Positions 51,179 to 59,049 are shown, numbered from the stretch's first letter. The stretch: DNA of 64,000 nucleotides from Persicimonas caeni (GCF_006517175.1 NZ_CP041186.1:62001-126000); one strand, 5' to 3'. Made by a program: numbers and translations. The notes: a model not told the origin generated them from the sequence alone.

Positions 51179-51186
51179 GCTTCGCA

Positions 51187-51234
51187 GCGAAAGAGTAAAA
51201 GAGCGAACGAGTAAAGAAGCACAAAAGACAAAAG
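51187..51234. repeat. 8-bp array (GCGAAAGA, GTAAAAGA type) after thrS
   Basis: Six consecutive octamers starting with G: GCGAAAGA, GTAAAAGA, GCGAACGA, GTAAAGAA, GCACAAAA and GACAAAAG, running from 8 bp after the thrS stop into the terminator stem. Units resemble the array at 40943-40990. Confidence 0.7.
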
Positions 51235-51275
51235 AGCGACAATACCGACGTGTTGTCGCTCTTTTGCTTTTTTAC
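51229..51275 (+). terminator. Rho-independent terminator of thrS
   Basis: Arms 51229-51242 and 51253-51266 pair over 14 bp around a 10-base loop; the right arm is followed by CTTTTTTACTC. Located 50 bp after the thrS stop. Confidence 0.85.
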
Positions 51276-51280
51276 TCTTT

Positions 51281-51354
51281 TACTTCTTCGCTCAGTCTTT
51301 TACTTCTTCGCTCAGTCTTTTACTTCTTCGCTCAGTCTTTTACTTCTTCGCTCA
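51281..51354. repeat. 20-bp tandem repeat, 3.7 copies
   Basis: Unit TACTTCTTCGCTCAGTCTTT repeats at 51281, 51301, 51321 and partially 51341-51354. The strand-complement resembles the left array 51187-51234, so the whole 51187-51354 stretch can pair imperfectly around the thrS terminator. Confidence 0.85.
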
Positions 51355-51399
51355 AGAAACACGAAAGCCGCCAGGATATGGCGGCTTTCGTGTTTCTTG
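51353..51399. terminator. Hairpin terminator between thrS and SRP RNA, 21-bp stem
   Basis: Perfect arms 51353-51373 and 51379-51399 around a 5-base loop. It ends the minus-strand SRP RNA transcript. Its outer arms (CAAGAAAC/GTTTCTTG) match those of the terminator at 10085-10132. Confidence 0.8.
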
Positions 51400-51507
51400 C
51401 TCGACCGCTGAGCGGTCAGCGGACACCCCGTGTCCGGTCCGCTGCTCCCTCCCGGGCCTGACGGGGTGCCGAACCGGTGGTCCCGCTGACCGCTCAGGGG
51501 TCGAGCT
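51399..51507 (-). ncRNA. ffs: 4.5S RNA, bacterial small SRP RNA
   Basis: The minus strand carries the SRP helix-8 signature (GTCAGGCCC, GGGA tetraloop, GGGAGCAGC) in the middle of a long stem whose ends are complementary (GCTCGACC...GGTCGAGC, with CTGAGCGGTCAGCGG pairing). It binds Ffh and guides nascent membrane proteins to the translocon. About 109 nt, a standard small type lacking the Alu domain. It follows tRNA-Ser genes on the same strand, a common arrangement. Confidence 0.93.
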
Positions 51508-51519
51508 TGCGTGTGGGCA

Positions 51520-51548
51520 GACTTAAGAAAGATTCTGCCCGTTGTAAA
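51520..51548 (-). promoter_or_regulatory. Possible promoter of the SRP RNA gene
   Basis: On the minus strand, TTTACA (plus-strand 51543-51548) and TAAGTC (51520-51525) are separated by 17 bp, and lie 13 bp before the RNA. A 7-bp inverted repeat (GGGCAGA...TCTGCCC, 51515-51540) overlaps it. The RNA could also be read through from the tRNA genes. Confidence 0.3.
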
Positions 51549-51562
51549 GGGTGCAAAGTCAG

Positions 51563-51650
51563 CGGAGAGGGAGGGATTCGAACCCTCGATACTGGGTTAC
51601 AGTATACACGCTTTCCAAGCGTGCGCCTTCAGCCACTCGGCCACCTCTCC
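51563..51650 (-). tRNA. tRNA-Ser(GGA)
   Basis: Acceptor arms GGAGAGG/CCTCTCC (51644-51650 and 51564-51570), T-loop TTCGAAT, long variable arm typical of class II tRNA-Ser, anticodon GGA at plus 51614-51616. CCA is not encoded; discriminator base is G. Reads UCC and UCU. Confidence 0.95.
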
Positions 51651-51652
51651 AG

Positions 51653-51739
51653 CGGAGGGGGTGGGATTCGAACCCACGGTACCCGTGAGGGCACACCTGA
51701 TTTCGAATCAGGCGCCTTCGTCCACTCGGCCACCCCTCC
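51653..51739 (-). tRNA. tRNA-Ser(CGA)
   Basis: Acceptor arms 51654-51660 and 51733-51739, long variable arm, anticodon CGA in loop TTCGAAA; discriminator G, CCA not encoded. Only 2 bp separate it from tRNA-Ser(GGA). Reads UCG. Confidence 0.95.
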
Positions 51740-51801
51740 GTAAAGATGGAGAGTTCGGGCTTGGTGGCTGATTGAGCTCACTCTCTGCTGTCAAAGACCC
51801 T

Positions 51802-52320
51802 CTAGTCGCCGTCGGCCTTGCGGCGTTGGCGAATCTCTTCAAAGAAATCAGTCAGAAGCTTGCCACATTCCTCGGCGCGGCAAAGCTCGCGGACCTCGAC
51901 CCGATGATTGAGCCTGGGATCTTCCAGAAGCGCAAACAGCGTCCTGGCTGCCCCGGCTTTGGGGTCGCGGGCACCGTAGACGACACGCTTGACTCGCGCG
52001 TTGACCATCGTGCCGGCGCACATCGGACACGGCTCGAGCGTCACATACACCGTGCAATCGACCAGGCGCCAAGAGCCGAGTTTATCGGCGGCGCGCCTCA
52101 TGGCGATCAACTCGGCGTGAGCCGTGGGGTCCTGCCAAGTCTCTCGGCGGTTAAAACCGGTCGAGACCACCTGACCGTCGCAGACGACAACGGAACCGAC
52201 AGGTACTTCGCCGATATCCCAAGCCTTTTTGGCCTCGGCGATCGCGAGCGCCATGAATTCTTCGTCACTAGCCACGATCGTTTGGTCGGTCTGCGAAAAA
52301 AAGGAAATGCCCGAAGGCAT
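51802..52320 (-). CDS. tadA: tRNA-specific adenosine deaminase TadA
   Basis: 172 residues. TadA converts A34 of tRNA-Arg(ACG) to inosine so that it reads CGU, CGC and CGA. Zinc ligands and proton-shuttle residues are His68 and Glu70 (TAHAEL) and Cys98, Cys101 (LEPCPMC). The N-terminal EFMALAIAEAKKAWDIGEVPVGSVVV matches family helix 1. ATG 52320 has AGGA 2 bp upstream; a start at the internal Met (52254) would be shorter than the family. It sits 37 bp after tRNA-Arg(ACG), its substrate, and before two tRNA-Ser genes. Confidence 0.95.
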   Translation of the reverse strand: MPSGISFFSQTDQTIVASDEEFMALAIAEAKKAWDIGEVPVGSVVVCDGQVVSTGFNRRETWQDPTAHAELIAMRRAADKLGSWRLVDCTVYVTLEPCPMCAGTMVNARVKRVVYGARDPKAGAARTLFALLEDPRLNHRVEVRELCRAEECGKLLTDFFEEIRQRRKADGD

Positions 52321-52357
52321 TTCCTGTGCGAAGACTCAATCAAGAGCCTTCTTGAAG

Positions 52358-52431
52358 CGCACTCGGAAGGATTCGAACCTTCAACCTACGGTTCCGTAGA
52401 CCGTTGCTCTATCCAGTTGAGCTACGAGTGC
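52358..52431 (-). tRNA. tRNA-Arg(ACG)
   Basis: Acceptor arms GCACTCG/CGAGTGC (52425-52431 and 52359-52365), normal D- and T-arms, short variable loop, anticodon ACG. A34 is the usual TadA target; the tadA gene lies directly downstream. CCA not encoded. Confidence 0.95.
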
Positions 52432-52584
52432 GTATGTGCCGCTCTTTCCTCTTATCGAGGTGTTGGCCTGGAAAAACCTGACTTCGAAACTTGGCCTCGA
52501 AGCGAGCGGGCCACAGGGTTTACATCGCCTTGGAAAGCTTTGCAAGCCCTTTTTTGAAACAAAGTCAAAAAGACTTTATTTCAG

Positions 52585-52673
52585 CGGAGAGGGAGGGATT
52601 CGAACCCTCGATACGGTTTAAGCCGTATACTCCCTTAGCAGGGGAGCGCCTTCAGCCACTCGGCCACCTCTCC
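52585..52673 (-). tRNA. tRNA-Ser(GCT)
   Basis: Acceptor arms 52586-52592 and 52667-52673, long variable arm, anticodon GCT in loop CTGCTAA. Reads AGC and AGU. CCA not encoded. Confidence 0.95.
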
Positions 52674-52703
52674 TTAAACTTTCAAAGATCCTCGTCCGCC
52701 GAA

Positions 52704-52792
52704 CGGAGGAGGTGGGATTCGAACCCACGAACGCCCATAAAGACGTTGCCGGTTTTCAAGACCGGTGCCTTCAACCACTCGGCCACTCCTCC
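52704..52792 (-). tRNA. tRNA-Ser(TGA)
   Basis: Acceptor arms GGAGGAG/CTCCTCC (52786-52792 and 52705-52711), long variable arm, anticodon TGA in loop CTTGAAA. Reads UCA. First gene of the minus-strand tRNA-tadA-SRP group, downstream of the promoter at 52842-52869. Confidence 0.95.
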
Positions 52793-52841
52793 CAGGTCTG
52801 CGACCGGCCATCGGCGCGGTCAAACCCCGTGAGGGCCAGCG

Positions 52842-52869
52842 ATTCTACATATGACCTGCCCCTCGTCAA
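52842..52869 (-). promoter_or_regulatory. Strong sigma70-type promoter for the tRNA/tadA group
   Basis: On the minus strand TTGACG (-35, plus 52864-52869) and TAGAAT (-10, plus 52842-52847) are spaced 16 bp, followed by a GC-rich discriminator, 50 bp before tRNA-Ser(TGA). The GC-rich discriminator suggests stringent-response control, as for many stable RNA genes. Confidence 0.7.
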
Positions 52870-52970
52870 GTCCATTTTGAGGATTTTTTGGGGAGGTTGG
52901 ATGCGTCGTGCGCAACCAGCCTTTTAACCCACTGAAACAGCACGACATTCCGCCGACGAAAAATTTCCAG

Positions 52971-53005
52971 ATACCGGATGCCGGATACCTGATACCGGAT
53001 CACCA
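52971..53005. repeat. 7-bp tandem array (ATACCGG) before the porin gene
   Basis: Units ATACCGG, ATGCCGG, ATACCTG, ATACCGG and ATCACCA run without gaps in the intergenic region between the tRNA promoter and the porin gene. Confidence 0.75.
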
Positions 53006-53092
53006 AGATGTAACACGCGCGAGTGGACGCCCTCCCCCGCATGCATGTATAACTCGCCGCGTAATGTTCAATCTTGCCGATTCGAGGAAGTG

Positions 53093-54349
53093 ATGATGTC
53101 TCGACGCCGCACGCTCAATGTTTGTCTGTTTGGAGCGCTGGCCTCCAGCCTTTTCGCCCTGCCCGCCGCAGCCCAAGACACCGACTCCGAGGAAGATGTC
53201 CGCCCGGAGATGAAGGAAATGCTCGAAGACGACGAGGGCTCCGAGGCCCGAGGCATCGTCGTCAGTGACAATTTCCCGGGCGAGGATGATGAGGAGCCCG
53301 CCGGGTGGACCGTCGAGTTCTTCGGCTATCTGCGCACGCAGTACACGGCCATTCAAGACGATCCCAACCTCGAAGAGTTCGGCCGCAACGACGGATTCAT
53401 CATCGCCGACGCGCGCTTTGGCTTTTTGGGCTACCTGGACAACGGTCTCGGCTTCGAGCTCGAAGTCGACGCCGGCGTGCCTCGCCCCACTGAAGAGGCC
53501 AACACCGCCATCGGTGAGGTGGTCACGCGCTTGCGAGACGGCTACGTGTTCTACCAACCGCACCCGCTGTTTCGCGCCTCCGCCGGTCAGTTCAAGGTCC
53601 CCTTCGACATCGAAGAGTTGCTCTCCACGGCCAATATCCTCTTCGTGGAGCGCTCGGTGGGAAGCCGCGGCGTCGAGGGCGTCGAGGGTCCCAACCGTGA
53701 AGGACTGTCAGTGGGCCGCCAGGTCGGTGTGCGCATCGACTCGGATCCGTTCTTCTTCGTGACCGAGGACGACGGCCCGGGCGTCAGCTACGCCCTCGCC
53801 GCGACCAACGGCCAGAGCGCCAATCGCAGCCTCAACGACAACGACCAGGCCGCCTTCTATGGGCGCGTCAACTTGCACTGGGGTGAGATCGCCCGGCTCG
53901 GCGGCGGCGCGTACTACAACGACCGCACCATCGGCGAGCTGCCCGACCTGATCGGCGAGACCCAGACGGGCTGGACGGCCGACCTGACGGTGGCCGCCGC
54001 CGGCTTCTCGCTTCTGGCAAACGTCGTGCAGGTCGAGTTCGAGCCGCCCGAAGAGGTCGGCGCCGAGCCCGCCCGCACCGGCTTGAGCTATCAGGCCCAG
54101 GTCGCCTACGAAGAGCCCTTCTTCGGGCTGCAGCCGGCTTACCGCTTCGCTTACCTCGACCCGGACACTGACCGCGAGGGCGCCGAAGCAGGCATCCGCT
54201 TCGAATCGCTGACCTATCACACCGTCGGCCTCAACTATAACGCCAAGACCTATCCGCTTCGATTGATGCTCAACTACACGATCACTGCCGAGGAGCAGCT
54301 CGAGATCGATAACGATCGCTTCGATGCTCTCGTTCAGGTAGAGTGGTAG
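53093..54349 (+). CDS. Outer-membrane porin of the phosphate-selective O/P type
   Basis: About 418 residues from ATG 53093 (GAGGA upstream; ATG 53096 also possible). A signal peptide (LFGALASSLFALPAAAQ) leads to an acidic linker, then amphipathic beta strands (WTVEFFGYLRTQYTAIQDDPNLEEFGRNDGFIIADARFGFLGYLDNGLGFELEVD) typical of OprO/OprP-like 16-strand barrels. DGYVFYQPHPLFRASAGQFKVPFDIEELLSTANILFVERS is the conserved loop region of that family. Ends with a short C-terminal strand (FDALVQVEW, aromatic last residue). Ion choice is not known. Confidence 0.88.
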   Translation: MMSRRRTLNVCLFGALASSLFALPAAAQDTDSEEDVRPEMKEMLEDDEGSEARGIVVSDNFPGEDDEEPAGWTVEFFGYLRTQYTAIQDDPNLEEFGRNDGFIIADARFGFLGYLDNGLGFELEVDAGVPRPTEEANTAIGEVVTRLRDGYVFYQPHPLFRASAGQFKVPFDIEELLSTANILFVERSVGSRGVEGVEGPNREGLSVGRQVGVRIDSDPFFFVTEDDGPGVSYALAATNGQSANRSLNDNDQAAFYGRVNLHWGEIARLGGGAYYNDRTIGELPDLIGETQTGWTADLTVAAAGFSLLANVVQVEFEPPEEVGAEPARTGLSYQAQVAYEEPFFGLQPAYRFAYLDPDTDREGAEAGIRFESLTYHTVGLNYNAKTYPLRLMLNYTITAEEQLEIDNDRFDALVQVEW

Positions 54350-54405
54350 GCCGAAAGCAAAGCATTACAAGCGGTTGAGCAACGCAGTACCCAAGCGAGC
54401 AGACG

Positions 54406-57400
54406 ATGAACTCGACCAAACGTGGACTCTTTACAGCGATCGCCCTGGCCTTTTTGACCCTGGGCGGCGCCGCCATCTACACCGCCTGTATTCCCGACGG
54501 TGACTCCAAGGCGCAACTGCGCGCCAAGCGCGTCACCACGCGCGACGAGCTCATCGGCGGGCCGGTGGCCCTCGGAGAAATCGGCGACTACATCCTCGAG
54601 AACGACCAGATCCGCGTGGTGATCGAGGATGTCGGCTATGCGAGCGGTAGCGGTCTCTTCGGGGGATCGCTCATTGACGCCGACCTCATCCATCAGAACG
54701 CCAAGGGTGATATCTTCGGCGGAAACGGCAAAGACACCTTCGGAGAGTTCTTCCCGGCTTATTTCCTCGAGATGCTCGACCCCGAAGAGATCGAGGTCAT
54801 CAACGATGGCAGCGACGGCAAGGCCGCCATCGTCGAGGTGCGCGGGCGCGGCGGCGAATTCGTCACCATGCTGCGGTTCATCAACCAGGCGATGATCAAC
54901 AGCTACGACGCCGAACTCGGCAAGGTCATCCAGGGCGTGCCCGCCGACTCTGACGGCGAGCCGCTGGTGACGTTCTCGGTGCGCTACATTTTGGAGCCGG
55001 GCGCGCGCCATGTGCGCGTGGAGAGTACGCTCGAGAACGTCTCCGACAGCGAGCTCACCTTCCCCGATCGGGGCATCGTCTCGACGATCCAGTCGTTCAT
55101 GGGCATCGACCTGAGCGGCTTCAGCGTGCCGCTCGGCGGCGTGCTCGGCTTCGGCAAGCTCAACAGCCTCTTCGTGCCCGAAATCGGCTACGATCTTCGC
55201 TGGGGTCTCGAGGACACTTACCGTACCCCGATTGAGTTGCCCGCCTTCCCCGGCAAGATCACCGACTTCATCGGCTCGTCGAACACCAACGGGACGAATT
55301 ACGGGTTCATCGCCGGCGCCTCCGAGGAGCGCAACTTCGTCAACAACAAGAGCGACATCTACGGGGATACAGGCCCCGTAGATATGCTCCTGCTGTTCTA
55401 TGCGTCGGGCTTTGGCGGCGTGCTCACCCACGACATGCCCGCCACCCTCGCTCCCAACGAGACCTTCACGTTCACCAACTACCTCATCGTCGGCGAAGGT
55501 GACGTGGCGAGCCTGGTCGACGAGGCGCTCGCCATCCGCGAGATCGACACCCAGCGTGTCGCCGGACGCGTCGTCGACGATCTCTCCGGCGAGCCGGTGG
55601 GCGAGAACGTGTCGGTGTTGATCTACCGGGCGCGCGAAGACGTCAGCGACCCCGCCACCAACGGCTGCACGGTCGACGGCGAAGGCTTCGAGGCGAAAAA
55701 GCCTCTGGTCTACAGCCAGGCGTTCACCAACAAAGAGGGCATGTTCGACTTCCGGCTGCCCACCGGCCACTACTGCTATCGCACCCGCGACAGGGGCCGC
55801 CCGCTCAGCGATTACGTGCACTTCGAGGTCGCAAACAAAGAGGTCATCCTGAAGCCGGAAGCCAAGGCGTACGCCACGATTCAAGCGCGCATCGTCGACC
55901 AAAATGGCACGCCAGTGCCCGCCAAGATCATGCTCGTGGGCACCCACGAGCATCGCGAAGGCATGCTCAAGCGCCACTTCCTGTTCGATCTGGAGGCCGG
56001 TGAACCCTGGCGCACCACGGACATGATTCCGGACACCGAGGATCCGGCCACGCGTAAGTACCTCGAGGCGATCGACTACGCCTCGGCCGATGGCATGGTC
56101 ACCATGCACGCGCGCCCGAACACCTACGACGTCTACTTCAGCCGCGGCACCGAGTACGAACTGGTCAAGCGCGAGGGCGTCCAGCTCGAGCCGGGCAAGA
56201 TCAAACGCCTCCAGATCTCGCTCGAGCGCCAGATGAATCCCAAAGGATACCTCAGCGGCGACTTCCACATGCACGCACGCGGCTCCATCGACAGCGGACT
56301 CGACTTCAACAGCCGAGTCGTGAGTATCGCGGCCGAAGGCGTCGAAGTTGTAGCCTCGACCGACCACAACCACGTGTCCGACTACCGCCCCTACATCTAC
56401 CGCAACGAATTGCACCCCTGGCTCAACTCGGTGGTGGGCGTCGAGCTGACGACCTTCGAGTTCGGTCACTTCAACGCCTTCCCCCTCGACTACGAGGTCG
56501 GCAGCGTCAACGGCGGCGCGGTGCCCTGGCAGCGGCTTCCGCCCCAGAAGATCTTCGACGAGCTTCGCTCCCACGGCGCGGTCTCCGAGGAAGACACCAT
56601 CATCCAGATCAACCACCCGCGCGATTCGATCCTGGGCTACTTCGGCCAGTACAACGTCGACCCGTTCACCACCGAAGTCACCCTGCCCTTCCAAGAGGCC
56701 TCCGGTCAGGACAAGCTCATCGCCACCCTGTCGACCTCGTCGGGCAACGCCTACATGCGCGACTGCCGCAAAGAGGACGTCGACTGTCGCGGCGACAAGG
56801 ACTTCGAGAGCACCTTCAGCTGGGATTTCGACGCCATCGAGATCTTCAACGGAAAGCACCTCGAGCAGCTTCGCCACTACCGCATCCCCTACGGCGCCGG
56901 TGAGTGGCCCGAAGAGGTCTCCAGCAAGATCATCGAGACGGTGTGCACCGACGAATTCGCCGACGAGCTCGAGACCTACTGCGACGACAACGGCATTGAC
57001 ACCGACGCGTGCGAGCATCCGCTCGACGGCCACAGCATCGACGACTGGTGCTCGTTCGACCTCGACGAGCTACACGCACGCTACGGCAAGGGCGACGTGA
57101 TGTGCGACGGCGACGAGGTCGCCTTCGCCGGCGCGCTCGACGACTGGTACAACCTGCTCAACTACCCGCGCTCGTTCGTGCGCGGCGACGACATGAACCC
57201 GGGCGAGCCGGTCTACAAGCGCTACACCGCCACCGGCAACTCCGACAGTCACACCGACGGCAAGCCCGAGTTCCGCCAGCCGGGCAGCCCGCGCAACTAC
57301 TTCTACGTCGGCCACGACGACCCGGCCCAGATGCAGCCCGCCGAGCTGGCGCGCGCGCTCAAAGAACGCCGCAACATCGTGACCAACGGCCCGTTCGCCG

Positions 57401-58080
57401 CCATGAAGATCGCCGACGCTGGAGTCGGCGAAGAGATCAAAGTCGACGCCGGCACCGTCTCGATTGAGGTGACCGTGCGCGCGGTCGACTGGGTCGGCGC
57501 CGATCGCTTCCGCATCGTCGCCAATGGCGAACCGACCGAGATCGACGACGACGAGACACCCACCGAGTACGAGTTCGAGCTCGACGAAAACGGCGAGTTC
57601 ACCACCACGGTGTCGGTCGACATCGAAAAGGACACCTGGTTTGTCCTCGAGGTCGAAGGCGACAACAGCATGTTCCCGGTCTACACCCCGCAGGAGATCC
57701 CTCAGGTCAACTTCGAGGCGGCGATCGGCAGCCTGGCCGGCTCGTTCGGCTTCGGCGGTTCGGTCGAGGGCCTGTCGCCCACCGAGGTCTTCCCGCTGAC
57801 CCCGTTCGCCTTCACCAACCCCATCTGGGTGGTCTACGACCAGGGCGCGGACACCGACGGCGAGTTCACTCCTCCGGCACCGCCGCACCGCAGTTGCTCG
57901 CAGAACCAGTTCCAGCCGGGCGCGCTGTTGAGCGCCGACGACTTCAATAAGAAGAAGCTGCGCCTCGACGCGGTGCAGATGCCGTTCGAGGTCAAGCCGC
58001 ACAAGCACACGCCGTTCGAGCGCGCCCCTGGTGCCCAGCGTGACGTGCGCATCCTCTTCGAGAACTGGCACACGCACTGA
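54406..58080 (+). CDS. Very large PHP-domain (CehA/McbA-like) lipoprotein
   Basis: 1224 residues. The signal segment ends with AIYTAC, a likely lipobox. Residues 60-400 form a beta-sandwich; about 385-590 contain carboxypeptidase-regulatory-like strands (VAGRVVDDLSGEPVGENVSVLIYR). The PHP metallohydrolase part is at about 615-1000: GDFHMHARGS, STDHNHVSDY, NHPRDS, and GNSDSHTDG hold the metal-binding His and Asp residues. A Cys-rich segment (CTDEFADELETYCDDNGIDTDACEH...WCSFD) lies inside it. Similar giant CehA-like proteins are known from deltaproteobacteria; a phosphoesterase or carbaryl-type hydrolase activity is possible but unproven. A 17-bp repeat spans its stop codon. Confidence 0.82.
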   Translation: MNSTKRGLFTAIALAFLTLGGAAIYTACIPDGDSKAQLRAKRVTTRDELIGGPVALGEIGDYILENDQIRVVIEDVGYASGSGLFGGSLIDADLIHQNAKGDIFGGNGKDTFGEFFPAYFLEMLDPEEIEVINDGSDGKAAIVEVRGRGGEFVTMLRFINQAMINSYDAELGKVIQGVPADSDGEPLVTFSVRYILEPGARHVRVESTLENVSDSELTFPDRGIVSTIQSFMGIDLSGFSVPLGGVLGFGKLNSLFVPEIGYDLRWGLEDTYRTPIELPAFPGKITDFIGSSNTNGTNYGFIAGASEERNFVNNKSDIYGDTGPVDMLLLFYASGFGGVLTHDMPATLAPNETFTFTNYLIVGEGDVASLVDEALAIREIDTQRVAGRVVDDLSGEPVGENVSVLIYRAREDVSDPATNGCTVDGEGFEAKKPLVYSQAFTNKEGMFDFRLPTGHYCYRTRDRGRPLSDYVHFEVANKEVILKPEAKAYATIQARIVDQNGTPVPAKIMLVGTHEHREGMLKRHFLFDLEAGEPWRTTDMIPDTEDPATRKYLEAIDYASADGMVTMHARPNTYDVYFSRGTEYELVKREGVQLEPGKIKRLQISLERQMNPKGYLSGDFHMHARGSIDSGLDFNSRVVSIAAEGVEVVASTDHNHVSDYRPYIYRNELHPWLNSVVGVELTTFEFGHFNAFPLDYEVGSVNGGAVPWQRLPPQKIFDELRSHGAVSEEDTIIQINHPRDSILGYFGQYNVDPFTTEVTLPFQEASGQDKLIATLSTSSGNAYMRDCRKEDVDCRGDKDFESTFSWDFDAIEIFNGKHLEQLRHYRIPYGAGEWPEEVSSKIIETVCTDEFADELETYCDDNGIDTDACEHPLDGHSIDDWCSFDLDELHARYGKGDVMCDGDEVAFAGALDDWYNLLNYPRSFVRGDDMNPGEPVYKRYTATGNSDSHTDGKPEFRQPGSPRNYFYVGHDDPAQMQPAELARALKERRNIVTNGPFAAMKIADAGVGEEIKVDAGTVSIEVTVRAVDWVGADRFRIVANGEPTEIDDDETPTEYEFELDENGEFTTTVSVDIEKDTWFVLEVEGDNSMFPVYTPQEIPQVNFEAAIGSLAGSFGFGGSVEGLSPTEVFPLTPFAFTNPIWVVYDQGADTDGEFTPPAPPHRSCSQNQFQPGALLSADDFNKKKLRLDAVQMPFEVKPHKHTPFERAPGAQRDVRILFENWHTH

Positions 58081-58134
58081 GCCGGCACACGCACTGAGCC
58101 GGCACACGTACTGAGCCGGCACACGCACTCAGCA
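58067..58134. repeat. 17-bp tandem repeat, four copies, including the stop codon of the PHP gene
   Basis: Unit GGCACACGCACTGAGCC at 58067, 58084, 58101 (one change) and 58118 (changes near its end). Copy 1 encodes the C-terminal His-Thr-His and stop, so the stop codon itself is repeated downstream. Confidence 0.9.
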
Positions 58135-58148
58135 GGACCCCGAGCGCT

Positions 58149-58796
58149 ATGCTTCGTTTTCCGACCTCCGATTCGACTCCCGCCACCGCCAGGCGAGCCC
58201 TCGCCCTGGCGGTGGTCGCAGCGCTGGGGCTTGTCCTGAGCACGGCCCACGCCCACGATCTGCCCCAGGAGCGCACCGCTCTGGTGCAAGTCTCCAAAGA
58301 CCGCGTGGAGGTCATGATCGTCTATCTCGAGCCGCCCGGAGCCACCGTCGATCTGCTCATGAAGCGCTTCGACCTCAACGGCGACGGCGCCCTGACCGGC
58401 CCGGAGGCGCGCCTGGCCGGCGGTGAGTGGATGCCCCGGGTGCTACGCGGCCTGCAATTCGAGGTCGCTGGCGAGAAACCGCGAGCTCGTGAACCCGAGA
58501 TCAAGTTTCGCGTCGAGAAGAAGGGCTCGTTGTCGGCCGCGGTGTACGCGCGCTGGGACCTCGAGCCGCTCGACGCCGGGGAATCACGCACGGTCCACGT
58601 GCGAATGCTCCGACAGCCCGAGGTGGTCCCGACCGAGGTCACTTTCCAGAGCGCGTCGATGACGACCATCACCGACATCGCGCTGCCGCCTCGCTTCGGT
58701 GGCGCGCCTACCCGCCCCCTGCTGGCTTCCGGCGAGCAAGCTTCTGTCAGCGTGCTCGCCGTGCAAGCCCCGCCGTCGCCCGCGAAAGACGAGTGA
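58149..58796 (+). CDS. Secreted protein with one EF-hand-like motif
   Basis: 215 residues, signal peptide (ALALAVVAALGLVLSTAHA). Near residue 75, KRFDLNGDGALTGPEARLA matches an EF-hand loop (Asp, Asn, Asp, Glu positions), so calcium binding is possible. The rest is a beta sandwich (IKFRVEKKGSLSAAVYARWDLEPLDAGESRTVHVRML). It follows the PHP gene by 68 bp. The ATG is preceded by no good SD. Function unknown. Confidence 0.7.
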   Translation: MLRFPTSDSTPATARRALALAVVAALGLVLSTAHAHDLPQERTALVQVSKDRVEVMIVYLEPPGATVDLLMKRFDLNGDGALTGPEARLAGGEWMPRVLRGLQFEVAGEKPRAREPEIKFRVEKKGSLSAAVYARWDLEPLDAGESRTVHVRMLRQPEVVPTEVTFQSASMTTITDIALPPRFGGAPTRPLLASGEQASVSVLAVQAPPSPAKDE

Positions 58797-59010
58797 GCGT
58801 TGCTTTTTTTGGCGATCCTCATTGACGAGGCGGCGGGCTTCCTTAGCTTCAAAAACAGAACGAATCACAGACAAATTGGTATGTGGGAAGCAGTCGGCCA
58901 CCCCGGAGCCCTCGGGGGCTGAATACTGTTGTATGTGTCGTACGGCGCCACTGTGAGGCGATGGCCGCGACGTACTTCCCAGCGATTCGATGTTTGCTAA
59001 TTCAGGGGAA
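58797..59010. other. Intergenic region before thrombospondin-repeat lipoprotein 1
   Basis: About 210 bp with a T-run just after the previous stop and a small hairpin (58901-58917). No tRNA, repeat array or coding sequence is supported. Confidence 0.35.
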
Positions 59011-59049
59011 GGCTGCGCCGTCCGTGGGGACGGACACCGGCGCCTAGCC
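59011..59049 (+). promoter_or_regulatory. Leader hairpin with GGGG loop before thrombospondin-repeat lipoprotein 1
   Basis: Three stacked helices: GGCT/AGCC, GCGCC/GGCGC and GTCCGT/ACGGAC around a GGGG loop, with small bulges. It ends 48 bp before the start codon at 59097. A similar GGGG-loop hairpin precedes the paralogue. Confidence 0.5.

Noticed and set aside
54334-57033. 899-residue minus-strand open frame opposite the PHP lipoprotein
   Set aside because: Long only because of codon bias on the other strand; no initiation site, motif or homology-like pattern.
58861-58990. Possible cobalamin-type riboswitch before the first TSP3 gene
   Set aside because: A GCCACTGTGA string resembles part of the conserved core, but the remaining core elements and the B12 box are missing.
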